Part shown: one piece after another, positions 12,476-24,800 of the stretch
Layout of the letters: each line of letters begins with the position of its first letter
How positions within the stretch are numbered: the stretch's first letter is position 1
NCBI RefSeq assembly: GCF_905220565.1
Contig: NC_059398.1
Coordinates: 7,091,177-7,155,176, forward strand
Reading direction: 5' to 3'
DNA from: Melitaea cinxia
Taxonomy: Eukaryota; Arthropoda; Insecta; Lepidoptera; Nymphalidae
Length of the DNA stretch: 64,000 bases
Position numbers and translations under genes: made by a program
The notes under the pieces: generated by a model
The model's database searches: none
Seen by the model: the letters and a program-made list of their open reading frames with translations, nothing else
What the model was told of the DNA's origin: nothing

Positions 12476-13100
12476 TTTTCTTATATCGGGGGTCATTGAA
12501 AGTAAAGCGTGAAGTTGAACTAGATATTATTGCATTTATTATTCGCACTCCAATTATTTGTTCACTTCCTAACCTTATTTTCAATGTCGATATATATCGA
12601 CTCTACTATCGCTCTTTCAGTGATAAAACCGCCTTTTTACATCTTTTATTTTATATGATTTTATTATTATTTTCTTTAAATGGTATAACAATAAAGATTT
12701 TTATTATTCCAAAGATCCAAGATCTTTGTTTAATTTGTCTCAGAATATAAAAAAATCTTTAAAATATTATTTATGAAAATGTATTAACATTATTTGAGTT
12801 CAAATATTGTTTTCTAATGTTTACGCAAATTTCAAATGAAACTTATAATGAAACTCATTATAATGGTCGCTGTAAAGTATCCTCAAACGTCAGGCAAGTA
12901 AAAACCTAATTAACTGCGATAAAATCCGTAAAAAGTTGTTTCATATTTAAGTTTGTTATTCTAATAGTTTTTTTATGAATAAAACTTTATTAATGGACTG
13001 CGGGATTCTATTTAGTAAACTTGAGTATTACAGTGTTAATGGGAAAGCTCGTAATCCAATGCTTCATATTGAACTAATAGAATTCAACACGTATCAATTC

Positions 13101-13380
13101 GCTTCAGCCTGTAATATCGCAGTGCTGGGCATAGGCCCCTTTCCCCATGTAGGAGAAGGATCGGAGCTTAATCCATCACGCTGCTCCAATGTGTGTTGGC
13201 GGATATAGTCTCTACTATGTACTCTTCGAGGCACGGTGGGGAGACCCACAAGGACTGCACAAACACCCAGACCACGGTAAATATCTGCATGAGCAATGCA
13301 AATGTTTGTCATGTGCGAGGATCGAACCCGCAACCGCCAGTGCAACAGCCACAAACCAGTGCTGTAACCATTGCGCCAAT
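13101..13380 (-). mobile_element. tRNA-derived SINE, copy 2
   Basis: The tail (GCTTCAGCCTGTAATATCGC) is at the left and the tRNA head (GGTTCGATCC box B, TTGGCGCAATGG box A) at the right, so the element reads on the minus strand. A deletion removes part of the middle relative to the full copy at 41181-41527. Confidence 0.88.
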
Positions 13381-13429
13381 GTATGTATTAATTAACGTAA
13401 CGAAATATTCTGGATCTGTGCTAAAATAG

Positions 13430-14245
13430 GCCTTCCACAGGGATATATTCAAGCTCCTTTTCTTTTTTTAATATTTTTATACAGTGTTATTTTCTGATGA
13501 TACACCGCTTACTTTAAAGTCAGAATAAAGTAAATTATAATGACGTGAAGAATTCTTTATCGCAAATTCAAGATTGGTTTAAAATAAACAACATGGTTTT
13601 GAATTCCAAGAAAACCAAGCGTGTTCTGTTTGCTTTGAGCAATGTCGAACTTCTCAATAATATAATAATTTGGAAATAAATAACAAGAAGCTTATCGTCA
13701 ATGATGTTTAGAAATCGTTGGTAGACTCATTTCTGCAGCATTCGCAGTTAGAAAAGTTCGACAACTGACCGACGTTGCTACTGCGAGTTTAATATATTTT
13801 AGCTATCTTCATCGTGTTTCGTGTTACGGTCTGTTACTGTGGGATAACGCAATAGATATTGAAACTGTATTTATTTTACAAAAAGGGTTATTCGCGGAAT
13901 TAATAGTCTTGGAACTCGAGTTCCTTGTGAGATGCTTTTCGTAAGGTAGACATATTAATAAATGCGTCACAATATATTTATAACAATATTATGTTTATTC
14001 ACAAGCACATCGATTGTTCCGCAGTTTATACACGAGAAGGAATAACAAAATCTCCTAACTAACTCCACATTTGTGACTGCGAAAAGTAAATGTCTCTTTT
14101 TTGGGTTATAGTATTCACATGTGTTATAAACCAAACGATATTGAAATTATCTAAGATAAAATTTAAAGTTTGTATTAAAAAGAAATTAATAGCTAAAGAT
14201 TCGGTGCATGATTACATAGATAATAAAGATATGTGGACTTAGTGA
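13430..14245 (+). pseudogene. Jockey-like LINE reverse transcriptase, broken
   Basis: Successive frames give GLPQGYIQAPFLF (from the GxPQGSxLGPxLF motif) and FSDDTPL (from FADDTxL). They continue with LSQIQDWFKINNMVLNSKKTK, then RLISAAFAVRKVRQLTDVAT and YGLLLWDNAIDIETVFILQK. These are consecutive parts of one reverse transcriptase, thumb and C-terminal region, joined only across frameshifts and stops. The active-site Ala is replaced by Ser. The fragment is a dead, 5'-truncated copy. Confidence 0.85.
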
Positions 14246-14820
14246 CGCTGTATTTTATACAAGATATTACCAAATTTCTATAAACTTGTGTTTAAAAAGT
14301 AGTAAGTAGTTAAAAAGGCACTAAAGAATTTAGCCACCCCCTCTCTTCCCGTGGGTGTCGTAAGAGGCGACTAAGGGATAAGACAGTTCCGATACCACCT
14401 TGGAACTTAAGAAACCGACCGATGGCGGGATAACCATCCAACTGCTGGCTTTGAAATACACAGGCCGAAGACGGGCAGCAGCGTCTTCGGTGCGACAAAG
14501 CCAGTACTGCGGTCACCAACCCGCCTGCCCAGCGTGGTGACTATGGGCAAAACACATGAGTTTACGCCATTTTTGGCACGAACTTGTGGAGGCCTGTGTC
14601 CAGCAGTGGACTGTATAGGCTGTAATGATGATGTGTTTAAAAAGTAACTGTGGAGTTTCTTGCCGGTTCTTCTCTGCAGCATTTAAACTCTGAACCGGTG
14701 GTAGCTTTACTTTTAAAAATAATTAAAATTTTAATTTGTTAAATGACGATTCGAATGTCGTTTCGATGCCTGTTTGAATGTACATATTTTTTATTTTGGC
14801 TAAGAACTCTGCTAACGTTA
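14246..14820 (+). mobile_element. 3' UTR of the Jockey-like LINE, split by a SINE insertion
   Basis: After the reverse-transcriptase remnant, the stretch at 14647-14820 (TGGAGTTTCTTGCCGGTTCT, GAACCGGTGGTAGCTTTACT, ATGACGATTC) is the typical 3' end of this LINE type in Lepidoptera. The SINE-like element at 14302-14631 interrupts it. Confidence 0.75.
14302..14631 (+). mobile_element. Composite SINE-like element, copy 3, with 15-bp target duplication
   Basis: It is flanked by perfect 15-bp direct repeats TGTGTTTAAAAAGTA (14287-14301 and 14632-14646). This fixes the ends exactly and shows that the family moves as a unit of about 330 bp. It runs from AGCCACCCCCTCTCTTCCCG to the CCAGCAGTGGACTG..GGCTG..TGATGA tail. 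Confidence 0.95.
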
Positions 14821-14839
14821 GCTTTTAAATTTGACATCA

Positions 14840-15964
14840 ACTTTTCTAAAGCCACGAACATAGTAGACAAAAGAAAATACGTAAAATAACATTCTCTTAT
14901 ATTTGAGTTTGAATAAATATATAGACAATACTTATTGTTAACATTAAAAACAATAATATTAAAATTTTATTGACAGACTATTAACATCTACTTGATTATT
15001 TTTATTTTAGTTTTGGTTTAATTAGGATGCTTGACTATATAAAAAGAGCGTTTCTTACATTCCGCACGCAGTCAAGCGCCATCGATAATTCACAAAAAAA
15101 ACCAATACTAATTTTGTTACCTGTCGCAAGCGTCATATATACATATCTGATTGAGAAATGCCACACCAGCATTTATCGTAGAGCGACCTCTTGTGAAACC
15201 ATATTGTTCACTGTAAAAATTGCGGTTAATCTTAAAATAGTAAAGTTATGTTTAGTAAACGTCTTTACAGTCGTTTTTCTTGGTTTTGAAACATTAACTA
15301 TAATATAAACTTTTTAAAAATAATCTTAAAATCATTAATATAATGAAAAGTGGAAGTAAAATATCTTACAAACTTTTTACTTTTATAAATTTTCAGTAAA
15401 AATTGTACTTTAAAAACTCTAAAGTTCCTTTAAAGACACCTACTATTTTCGAGTCTCTAATGGTAACCCTATTTCCAGGCGATAATGCAGCTCTCTGAAA
15501 TTCAGGTCACGCTCCACGGGGATTATGGGCCACTATGCGGCAATGTCCTTTTTTCTCTGTATTTAGTGCCACAGACCAAGCATAACATAAACTACATGCT
15601 TTATTTCCGTCACATGATTTGTTGCATAAGAAGGATCATCAGCATGTATGTATGAATAAAAATGATCGCTGATCTATATATGTATGGTCATAGCTTCCGA
15701 ACGATTACATGATACTAAAAATAATGGAAGCAGAAAAGAGCCCAAATATACAATACTTAATAGTTATACATTGATAATAACTGAAGCATCTAACTCTACA
15801 AAAAACATAGTAATACATAAATTAGACGTGAGTTAAAATAAATGTTCAAGTTAATTTCGTTATTTTAAAAAGGTAACGTTAGTTAAATTAAACATAATTT
15901 TTATTTTGTGAAAAATATATCACTTTAACATTGTTTCCACCATTTCAATATTTCCACCATTAAA
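14840..15964. other. AT-rich interval; one GC-richer patch at 15475-15560
   Basis: The patch (TTTCCAGGCGATAATGCAGC through GGGCCACTATGCGGCAATG) has no long frame. I do not recognise it. The rest is AT-rich. Confidence 0.35.
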
Positions 15965-16272
15965 CTATGTCTGCGATTTAGTCCGCGTGGAATTAATAAA
16001 AAATATTGTTCAGTTCGCAGAGTTGCCAAATAAATACATTTCTAAAATAAATGTAGCCTAAGTTACTCCTTATTACATGAGATATCTGCCCGTGAAAGTT
16101 CCGTCAAAATCGGTCCAGCCGTTTCAGAGATTAGCCAGAACAAACAGACAGATAAAAATTGTAAAAAATCTTATTTTGGTATATGTACCGTGTATACATC
16201 CATATGCATTCAGTGAAAAGTGGTTATTTTAATATTACAAACAGACACTCCAATTTTATTTATTTGTATAGA
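15965..16272 (+). repeat. 'CTAGCTGTGCCCGCGACTTCG' repeat family, copy 2
   Basis: Starts at a diverged TCTGCGATTTAGTCCGCGTGG and ends with the same ATTTTATTTATTTGTATAGA tail as copy 1. Confidence 0.85.
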
Positions 16273-16430
16273 TTACCACTAGAAGAATTAGAATTTACCA
16301 CTACTTATAAGTAAATTTAGAGCACAAAAAATAATAATATAATTTGACAAACCAAAAAACAGTACTTCTCGAGACTTCAAAGATATTTGATACTGAATGT
16401 TTCTAGCCCTTAATTGATTTTTAGTGTGTA

Positions 16431-16795
16431 GTGTTACAGCATTGACGACGCGTTGGCGCAACGGTCACAGCACTGGTTTGTAGCCGTTGCGCTGGCGGTT
16501 GCAGGTTCGATCCTCGCACATGACAAACATTTGTATTGGCCATGCAGATATTTGCCGTAGTCTGGGTGTTTGTGCAATCCTTGTGGGTCTCCCCACTGTG
16601 CCTTGGAGAGCACGTTAAGCCGTCGGTCCGGATTGTTATCATGTACACCTGATAGCGATCGCTACTTATAAAAGTGAATATATCCGCCAATCCGCATCAG
16701 AGCAGCGTGGTGGATTAAGTTCTGATCCTTCTCCTAGATGGGAAAAACGCCTATGCCCAGCAGTGGGATATTACAAGCCGAAGCGCGTATAAGCG
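16431..16795 (+). mobile_element. tRNA-derived SINE, copy 3
   Basis: Head GTTGGCGCAACGGTCACAGC (box A) and GGTTCGATCCTC (box B), body with GTCTGGGTGTTTGTGCA, tail ending GCCCAGCAGTGGGATATTAC. TAGTGTGTA occurs at 16422-16430 and again at 16796-16804, a likely 9-bp target duplication. Confidence 0.92.
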
Positions 16796-17216
16796 TAGTG
16801 TGTAACATGTGTCTATATTGTCAAACTTATGTTCCTTATATATTGTGTAAGCATATAGAAAAAGAAAAAAGATTAAAATAGATTTTGTTAGAAAGCAGGT
16901 TTTATATAAATATTTTTAACATATTGTTGATTTATTTCATGCAATAAAAATATGTTATCTTTCAAATAGCTGTAGTTTATTATTTAGAATGTTTGAAATA
17001 GACATCAGAAATTCAATTTAGCCCGTAGCCAATATCTGCAATATTGAACGGAACAGACGTGAAGGAATTGAGCGGTATTTGTTTTTCTAGTTAAGAATTC
17101 TAAAGGAAAATATTTCTGAGCACTTTTTAATCAACAGAAATGAATTTTCTTTTCAAATAGATAGAGGAATTCTGCTGTTATTAAATTAGGCAATTACATT
17201 TGTATTTACATTTTTA

Positions 17217-17511
17217 ACCGACTTTAAATTAGAAAGAGGTTACTCAATTCGACCGTATAGATATATATTTTTTTATGTATGTTCGGGGATAACTTCGTCG
17301 TTTATAAACCGATTTAGATTTTGATAATTCTTTTTTTGTTGCAAAGGAGATATCCCAAAGGTGGTACTATGATAAGAAAACCAGGATCTGATGATGGAAT
17401 CCAAGAGACACTGAGAAGAACCCTCGAAAATCGTAGTGACAACTAACTGCATTTGTTAAATTTTTTTCGTCTACTTACGTTGTATTACTTGTCGATGTAA
17501 TTGAAGTCGGT
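17217..17511 (-). mobile_element. Small element with ACCGACTT ends, copy 1
   Basis: It begins ACCGACTTTAAA and ends TTGAAGTCGGT, matching in reverse orientation the copy at 47662-47935 (shared GGGATAACTTCGTCGTTTAT, ATCTGATGATGGAAT, CTCGAAAATCGTAGTGAC). The inverted ends of about 11 bp suggest a MITE-like unit; I do not know its class. Confidence 0.7.
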
Positions 17512-18097
17512 GTTTTTTCGTTTGCTAGCAAAGACAATTATAAGATATTGGCTGTTTCGTATACTTTGATTTGTAAGCGACCGATTGTAAAAAAAAAAAC
17601 GAACAGTAAAATAACTACGATGAGTTAAATATACAAAACCGATTTTTTTACTAAAATGAAACTTTGTAGTCCTTTGCTTTATCGGCAAGGTAAACCTGAA
17701 TACATTCTCTCATTAGAGGCGTGGAATAATGAATATTGTATGCGCACACCGCGGACTGGCTGTTGCATAATAACCGACTTAAACCCTAATTCGGTAAATT
17801 TACTAACAACGGTATGTGTTAAGAATAATCTAATACAATCAAATTTAAAGAAGTATGATTTAAATACATATATATTTTCAAGTAGGAAATACTCTACAAA
17901 AAAAAAAAAAAAAAACAAAAGGGAATTGAAATCAAACTTCGAAATTATCTATTTTCTCTCGAACAAATTTTAAATTAACATAATTGACTACTCACACAAA
18001 AACTTTATGAGAAATTCATAAATGATAATTTATACAAGAAAAATACATGAAATTTTTTCTTCATGAGTTTGTATTAAGGGATGCGTAGTATTATTTT
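17512..18097. other. AT-rich interval with an A-run
   Basis: Includes an A-run of about 17 at 17899-17915. No gene supported. Confidence 0.4.
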
Positions 18098-18286
18098 TGA
18101 GGTAAAACTTCATTACGCACGCTTGACCTGGGGAGTAAGCTGGTGAATGCGCGACGAGAGCGTTACGAAAAGTGTGATCGGGCGAGGCGAACGGAAGTTG
18201 ATATGATTGATATAAGTTAGTGACGATAGAATGAGAGAGATTTACGTTTCATATAAAACTGTAGGAGGTAAAGAAGTTTTACTTCG
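18098..18286. mobile_element. MITE-like element, 19-bp imperfect inverted ends
   Basis: TGAGGTAAAACTTCATTAC (18098-18116) pairs with GTAAAGAAGTTTTACTTCG (18268-18286) at 16 of 19 positions. The interior is GC-richer (GGAGTAAGCTGGTGAATGCG, GGGCGAGGCGAACGGAAG). The form suits a small non-autonomous DNA transposon. Confidence 0.55.
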
Positions 18287-20905
18287 GTTGTGTGGTCTAA
18301 AGCACACTCTTTTTTATCATTGTCTAAGTCTTAAATAAAATTTAACGACTGTAGTTGTACTATAACTATGTTTTTTACGTTAAAATTTGATTCATTCGTA
18401 TTATTAACAAAGTATATTGAATCTAAATTAATTTCCTAAAGTGATTTTACTATCTCGTTTAGCGATATATAAAGGTTGGCTGTTATCTTGATGGATGCGG
18501 TGATAGAAATGTTAGCGTTTCGGGTCAAGGGATTTATCCTCCAACTATTCGGCCCTATCGTGTGGGCTCCTCTCATGCATAATTCTATGAAATGTCCACT
18601 TATCTTATAATGAAATTTTAATTTCTTTGCGGAATCACTATATATAATTGTACAATATCATGGAGGTCATTAATCTTACAAAAATCAATAATGTTTTGGG
18701 AACAAAAAATCGATGAAAAGAAACATCAGTAGAATTTTATATATTTTATTGAAGACAAGTACAATTAACTTATAGAAAAGAATTTTCGAAGATATTTACA
18801 AGGAAATGTAACATTGAGATTCAAGTTTTATTTTTATTAAATCGATCTTAGTGCTTAGATAACCAAATAAACGTATATATGTTACAACACCGAGAAATAG
18901 ATATTAACATATTAAAGATTTGTATCGAAGTAAAACGTAACGAATTTAGTTAAAATATAAATTTATATTATGTACCTAAATGATTCAACTATAAAAATTA
19001 TTGCCCTAATCAGATAAAACTACATATGAATGTGCACAACATTTAACAGTGATTAAAATTATTATCTATCAACTAATTAAATCTAAACCAATAAAGACTA
19101 GGATAAAGAGACACAACTAAATAAACTAGATATCTAACTTTAATTTATAACTGTTATATTAATTGTAAATGTTGAAAATTTGATATGCTTGATATTCTTG
19201 TTTTGTTACAAATTGCTGAAGTTGGACTGATTTTGTATTATTTAAATTGAAATTGTATATTTTATAATCAATGTAATATTATGTTGTCGTTGTTATCTGA
19301 GCTAAATATTTGTATAAATTTTAAGAGCACTTTATCTGATCATGACTTAGCGTTAAAATATTCTGTCGAACCGTATCTACCGTACCGTACTATCATAGGA
19401 GCATCTTTGGGTAAAAACATGCTATGAAAACCCCAACAAACTGCTTGAGCGTTTCAATCAAAAACGCTTAGACTTATATGATGGGTGAAGACTTTCGTGT
19501 CCAAGTAGCATTATATTATATAATCTTTTCTGAAGAAACCATTTTAATAGCTTCTACTTTCATACAGTAGGTAAGTTATTGAATAACTATAAAACATCAA
19601 ACAATCGGACGAAGCTCCGAATTATAGCGGAAAATATTATTATTTTTTAAATCCCTTTCAAATATCAAATTAATAATACGTAAGTAATGTTTTAAGGTTT
19701 CATTGTTGTGATCAAATTTAAATTAAAATAACTTAGAATCTTTGTTAGTCTTGAAATTGCGTTTATTATATTCCAAGCGTAAATGCAAAATAAATAAATT
19801 TAGTTTAATTCGCTATTGTTGTACAATTTGTATACATACATCGTATTTATATATATTATATAATATAATTGTCTATCATATCATTTAATTGTGACGAAGC
19901 GTACTATTTAATCCGTATAGATTTTTATAAGTATTTTAGAATTGAATCTGTGATTTTAGAGCACCAACTATTAGAAATAGTTACTGCTGTAACATATTAT
20001 TGTGAAGTTAACAAATACTATGTTGCGCTATGTCTACTACGAGTTGAACACATTAAAAAGTTTAATTCTCGTACGTATAAAATATATAAAAATGATTAAA
20101 TCCAACTTCAGCAATTTGGTTACAAAATATTTTAACTTTTTAGCTCGAGACAGTAGTAATACTGTCGATATCTTAATATTTAACTATCATGTGATACGCG
20201 TGTATTTTATAATCGCGTGCGCTTAAGATATTTTTCACATAATTCGGAATATTAAAACATATAAATATTCGTTGATCGTGAAAATTGTATTTGGAAGCAA
20301 AATTCCTACTGAAAAAAAATTACCCGTTAACGCGTCTTAAGTGCCATCTGTACACGATTTGTTGTTACGGTGTGGTGTATATAGGTTGTGACTTTCTCGT
20401 CTCGCGTCTTACCTATGGACATTTTATGCTAAATAGGTATCACTTAGACTTATTCAACTAACTCTTCAGTCTTGGACGTTACACTTAAATAGAAATACTT
20501 CTAAAACCCGCGTCGAATGTTTAATTTTAAAATGTTTAATAAAATCAGCGTGTTATATTAAAATATGCTACAGCGTGAACCACCACACACATGAAAGAAT
20601 CTGATCAAGATAAAGGGAAACAGTATAGACTTGTAGACTCAGAGATTTTGTCTTACACGAGTCTATATTATCGTACTAAAGAAGTTAATTCAACAACATT
20701 ACAGCTACAACTTTAAAATTACAACTCGAATTTGGACAATATGAAATGTTTCGTCTAAGATTCAAAAAATCACATTCACTAATAACATAATACATTAAGA
20801 CACATGGTACGATGAAAAATTACAACATCTAAAAAGAGAAAGCGAACAATTTACAACACTCATTCATTTATCTATAGTTAGAGGTTTAACTTACATTAGG
20901 TTTCC

Positions 20906-20942
<37 letters not shown>

Positions 20943-21485
20943 AATCAATCGATTCTAATAAACGAAACGATCACAAATATTAAAATTCATATCTGTATAT
21001 CTAATCAACTTTGTATAAGGATAGCACACAATACTTAGTTTATATATAAAAAATATATTGCTCAGGGTTTCAGTGGGTCGGTTTATCAAATCAGTACACG
21101 TTTGATGCCTGTAGATTATTTCTATTATAAGTTTGTATAAAATACTAAAAAAAAACAATACCATCAGCTCGAAATAAAATCAATCTTTCAATTTTATTTA
21201 TTAACATTTTGTTCCCTTTCTTACACACTGCCCGTAAAATTTCATAACAGAATTTACTAATAAAAATGTTGATTATTAACAAAATTACCAAAATATATAT
21301 AGCTAAAATTATATTATTATTTTACGAATTCAATTGTTAAAATTATTTTCTACTTCAATTATTATAACCATTCGTCTTTATGTAAATAAATAATTAATAA
21401 ATCTCTTAAATATCTTAATCTATCTTATATACGCCAAAATGTATACATAAACATTTTTTAAAAAATCTTATTAGTTAGTGATATG
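18287..21485. other. AT-rich intergenic interval downstream of Hs3st-A
   Basis: No gene seen. The notable content is the (TTA)n tract listed separately. Short frames at 19.9-20.2 kb have no recognisable features. Confidence 0.4.
20905..20940. repeat. (TTA)n microsatellite, about 12 units
   Basis: An uninterrupted run of TTA/ATT triplets. Confidence 0.95.
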
Positions 21486-21491
21486 TTTAAT
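21486..21491 (-). terminator. Possible polyadenylation signal of Hs3st-A (ATTAAA)
   Basis: On the minus strand ATTAAA lies about 113 nt past the stop codon. A stronger pair of overlapping AATAAA hexamers lies at 21202-21193, about 400 nt past the stop. Either could serve; in DNA this AT-rich, chance hits are expected. Confidence 0.25.
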
Positions 21492-21603
21492 GTTAATTTG
21501 ATATGTATGTATTATATTGAAATGTTTATCACGATGATATGTAACGTTCCATCTTTGGAGATTAATTGATGAACTAGTCGATCAACGAATCGCAATACAC
21601 AAT

Positions 21604-21809
21604 TTAGTCCTCAGGCCAGCCGAGGTCTTCCCCGATTAAATCATAAAATCGTTGATTGTGTTGTATAAAGAACTTGCGTAATTTCGTGACGACGGCAGGG
21701 TCTACCCGAGGATGCTTGCGGCCCTTTGTTTCACGGAGGCACTTGTCTGTGGTGTCGTTACGCAAGCAGTAGAATCCTTTAGTTTCGTTGAAGTAGAAAT
21801 TTTTCCGTC
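21604..21809 (-). CDS. Hs3st-A: Hs3st-A terminal coding exon 7
   Basis: The acceptor is AACAG|GACGG; the exon ends with TAA at 21606-21604. It encodes NFYFNETKGFYCL, the second cysteine (KCL), KGRKHP and a C-terminus ending DLGWPED. The Cys pair probably forms the conserved disulfide. This is the usual C-terminal end of the family. Confidence 0.97.
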
Positions 21810-24800
21810 CTGTTGTTAAATAGTACTCGAGGATAAAAATTGTAAAAGTAAAACAGAATTCTCAAGACTTGAGGCCGGCTGGAAAACTTTTGTTGTGAGG
21901 ATGTCAAGAGTTCTCATAGACGTATCTAACTTTCATAACCATTCAAATACTTTACTCCTTACTATTTTGACAAATTATTTCATCTTTCAGGAGAGAACAA
22001 AGACACGCTACATACCTATTTTATGCTCCAATCCAAGAAACCTCTCGATGCGACGTAGTTGCGGTACTGGGTCTTCTATTAGTTGATCTCCATTTACGAC
22101 CAGGATCTGTTCCCGCGGGAATACTTCGAGCCATCGATGCAGGTAAGCGTGGTATAAGGATATTGCTATTGGCCTATAAACAGTTTATATTAAGATAAAA
22201 ACAATAAAAAATCCATTGGCTACGTAAAAAAATGGGTTGAATTATTTGTCTACTGTTTGTCATTTAATTATTAGTTTTCAAAGAAAATGTGATGCGTTAG
22301 TCGCGAATTCCTTGGATATCCACTGCATGTTTAGTGTACAAAAAATATAAAGTTTTGTTATTCGCAGGAACTACTTTACATTAAGACATTTATTTTACAA
22401 ATCGAGATAAAATATCTACGTTCGTTATTAAAGCCACAGTAAAATTTAAAAGAGAATATTATTGTTATAATATAATAATAAAAATATTTGATACTAATGA
22501 CAATTATAGATAAACATTCAGCTAATAAAAATTCAGCTAATAAATTATATATTTTATATGAATAAATTTTCTTACCTATACTCTACATTTATAGAGCCAT
22601 CCGGCGCTAAGGCGAGGTGTTCAAAAGGTTTTGCAGCATCGGGAAGCGGATGTCCCACAAGGGACACCGCGGGAGCGGAGGGCGTAGCTCGACTACGTAA
22701 TTGAGTATAGTCAGATATGGCGCGTGTCACCGGTTCGCGCACTATGAGCAAAAGACGTACCGTGGAGTTCATAGCACGTACTCTTTCTGGTACCTAAAAA
22801 AATAACAATTAAAAAAATTCTAAAGATTTCGTATAAAATATTTTTCTGAACGATATTTCATGGATATTTTCTTAACGTTCAGTAAATGTTTTTGACACAA
22901 TAATTTCTTTTCATTTACTATTCCAATTATTGCGTAATTGATAAGAAACAAAAAAAAGAACAAGGTTTACCACAGTATTTTTATTTAACTACAAATGCTT
23001 ACATTTTACAATAAAAGTAAATAAAAATTGTCTGTAATAAAATATTTTGGATAATATAACATAAAATATATAATATTTAATAAAGCTACGAATCCCAAAT
23101 TGTAAGATATATTTTTGTAGGGCCTTAACAAGAAATGCCATGTCATATTTACTTAGTAAACAATTCGTGATACGCTGTTTGTTCCTTACCTCAGGGGTAA
23201 CGAAGTAGCTCGGACTTTTTTCTATAGTTATTTGCCCTTTAAATGAAAGAGGCATTTTGCTGCGGTACCATTCTAGTCCGAGAGCGTAGTTTTCGTCACG
23301 GTCGAAAAAGTGTACTTCTCCTGATGCCTTTTGTACCATCGGGTGTAAATAGAGCATCTCTAAAAGAGCACGAGTCCCGCATTTGCGAACTCCTATGATG
23401 AGAGCCTAAATATAAAAAAACAGTAAATAAATACACAAATAAGCAACTATATTATGTAGCAGATAATAACATGTTTGACATCTTTTACATAAATACGGCA
23501 AAACAGTCTCAGGAGAACAAGCAATTCGATAATATTGTATCTACAACTTTACTATTGTCACTACACTATCTAATTACGGTATTGGAGTATGGTAGCACTT
23601 AAGTACCTTATACTGGCGGCAATTGGCAGATGTCTGTGTAGAAATATATGTGTCAAGAAGTTTTATACCTGCGGGAGTCGACGGGCTGGTCTCGGCGCGC
23701 GTGGCGTTTTTAACCTTTTTCTTAATACCATAGGGTGGTTTATTGTACGGCCTCTCTCTTGGCTTTGTAATATCTGGCGGCCCTCACTGGCAGCTGACGC
23801 TATGTTCGCTGCCTGTGAAAATATACAACATTATCTCACTACTTGCAAAATGTCGGAAATTTCGTTTTGAAATACAACAATTTTTAAAATTATAATATTA
23901 TACTTCAGTGGAGATTTGCTTTTGATATGTCTTGTTATTTTTTCCTATGACATTAACATGTTAATGTTTAATTTTGATATGATATTAAAAAATGTTTAGA
24001 ATTTCCTAGTGTGTGGGTAACACAAAAATAAAATCGTACAAATTAACACCTTAGGTTGTCCATTTTAGAAACAGACAACTCTGTATGTTGAAAAGAAAAC
24101 TTTACCATTTTATTTCACTATAAGTTTGTTGCCCCACACAATATCATCATGACAAGAATTTATATTACTACAGATAGATAAATAAAGTCTCCCGTTCTTT
24201 ATATTACTGTAGATACCTAATAGCTTATCATATATTAAAAGGGTATTTGTAGGTTCTCTCCGATGTTATCGCAATACTACCGGTTTATATCGTAAAGTGT
24301 CTGTAACTTCGTGGTAATACAACAACGGTGTCATAAACTTAGGGTAAGGTAGACCAGGTACATAGCAGCGAGCCAATTTAAATTGTAAGACGTTTCATTA
24401 AAGATTAAAATGGTGTGTACGTTCAGATTGGTAAATACCTATTTGATAGTATCTTAAACCAGATGGATACATTTGTTACGCTTTCAGAATATAGAAACCA
24501 CGATCTTTTTGTGGAAGGCTTGGTCTGACACACCCATCACGTGCTCGCCACAATCGTAAACTTAAATGTATTTTAAAGATAAGATTCTTAACATAATCAA
24601 ACATAAAAGTAGCATAGTAGTATGTATAAAAAGATACCCCTTTATTATAAAAAAAAATCTGAATAAAAGATATAATTAAGGCGTAATTGAATATTAATTC
24701 AGTTGAGGTGTATAAATAAATAAATATCTACACAATACACACACTGTCGTCTGTTCCTAAAGTAAGCAACTTAATGCTTGTGTTATGGGTAACAGCCGAC

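Noticed and set aside
12496..12750. Hydrophobic 84-codon frame, possible small membrane protein
   Set aside because: Phe/Ile/Leu richness follows from AT-rich DNA; no splice, start context or homology support.
15027..15308. 93-codon plus-strand frame
   Set aside because: No domain and no flanking gene signals; expected by chance at this base composition.
20905..20940. Triplet tract as a coding or regulatory repeat
   Set aside because: Plain (TTA)n microsatellite in intergenic DNA with no frame.
23589..23870. Plus-strand open frame of 93 codons
   Set aside because: It is the antisense shadow of Hs3st-A exon 3.
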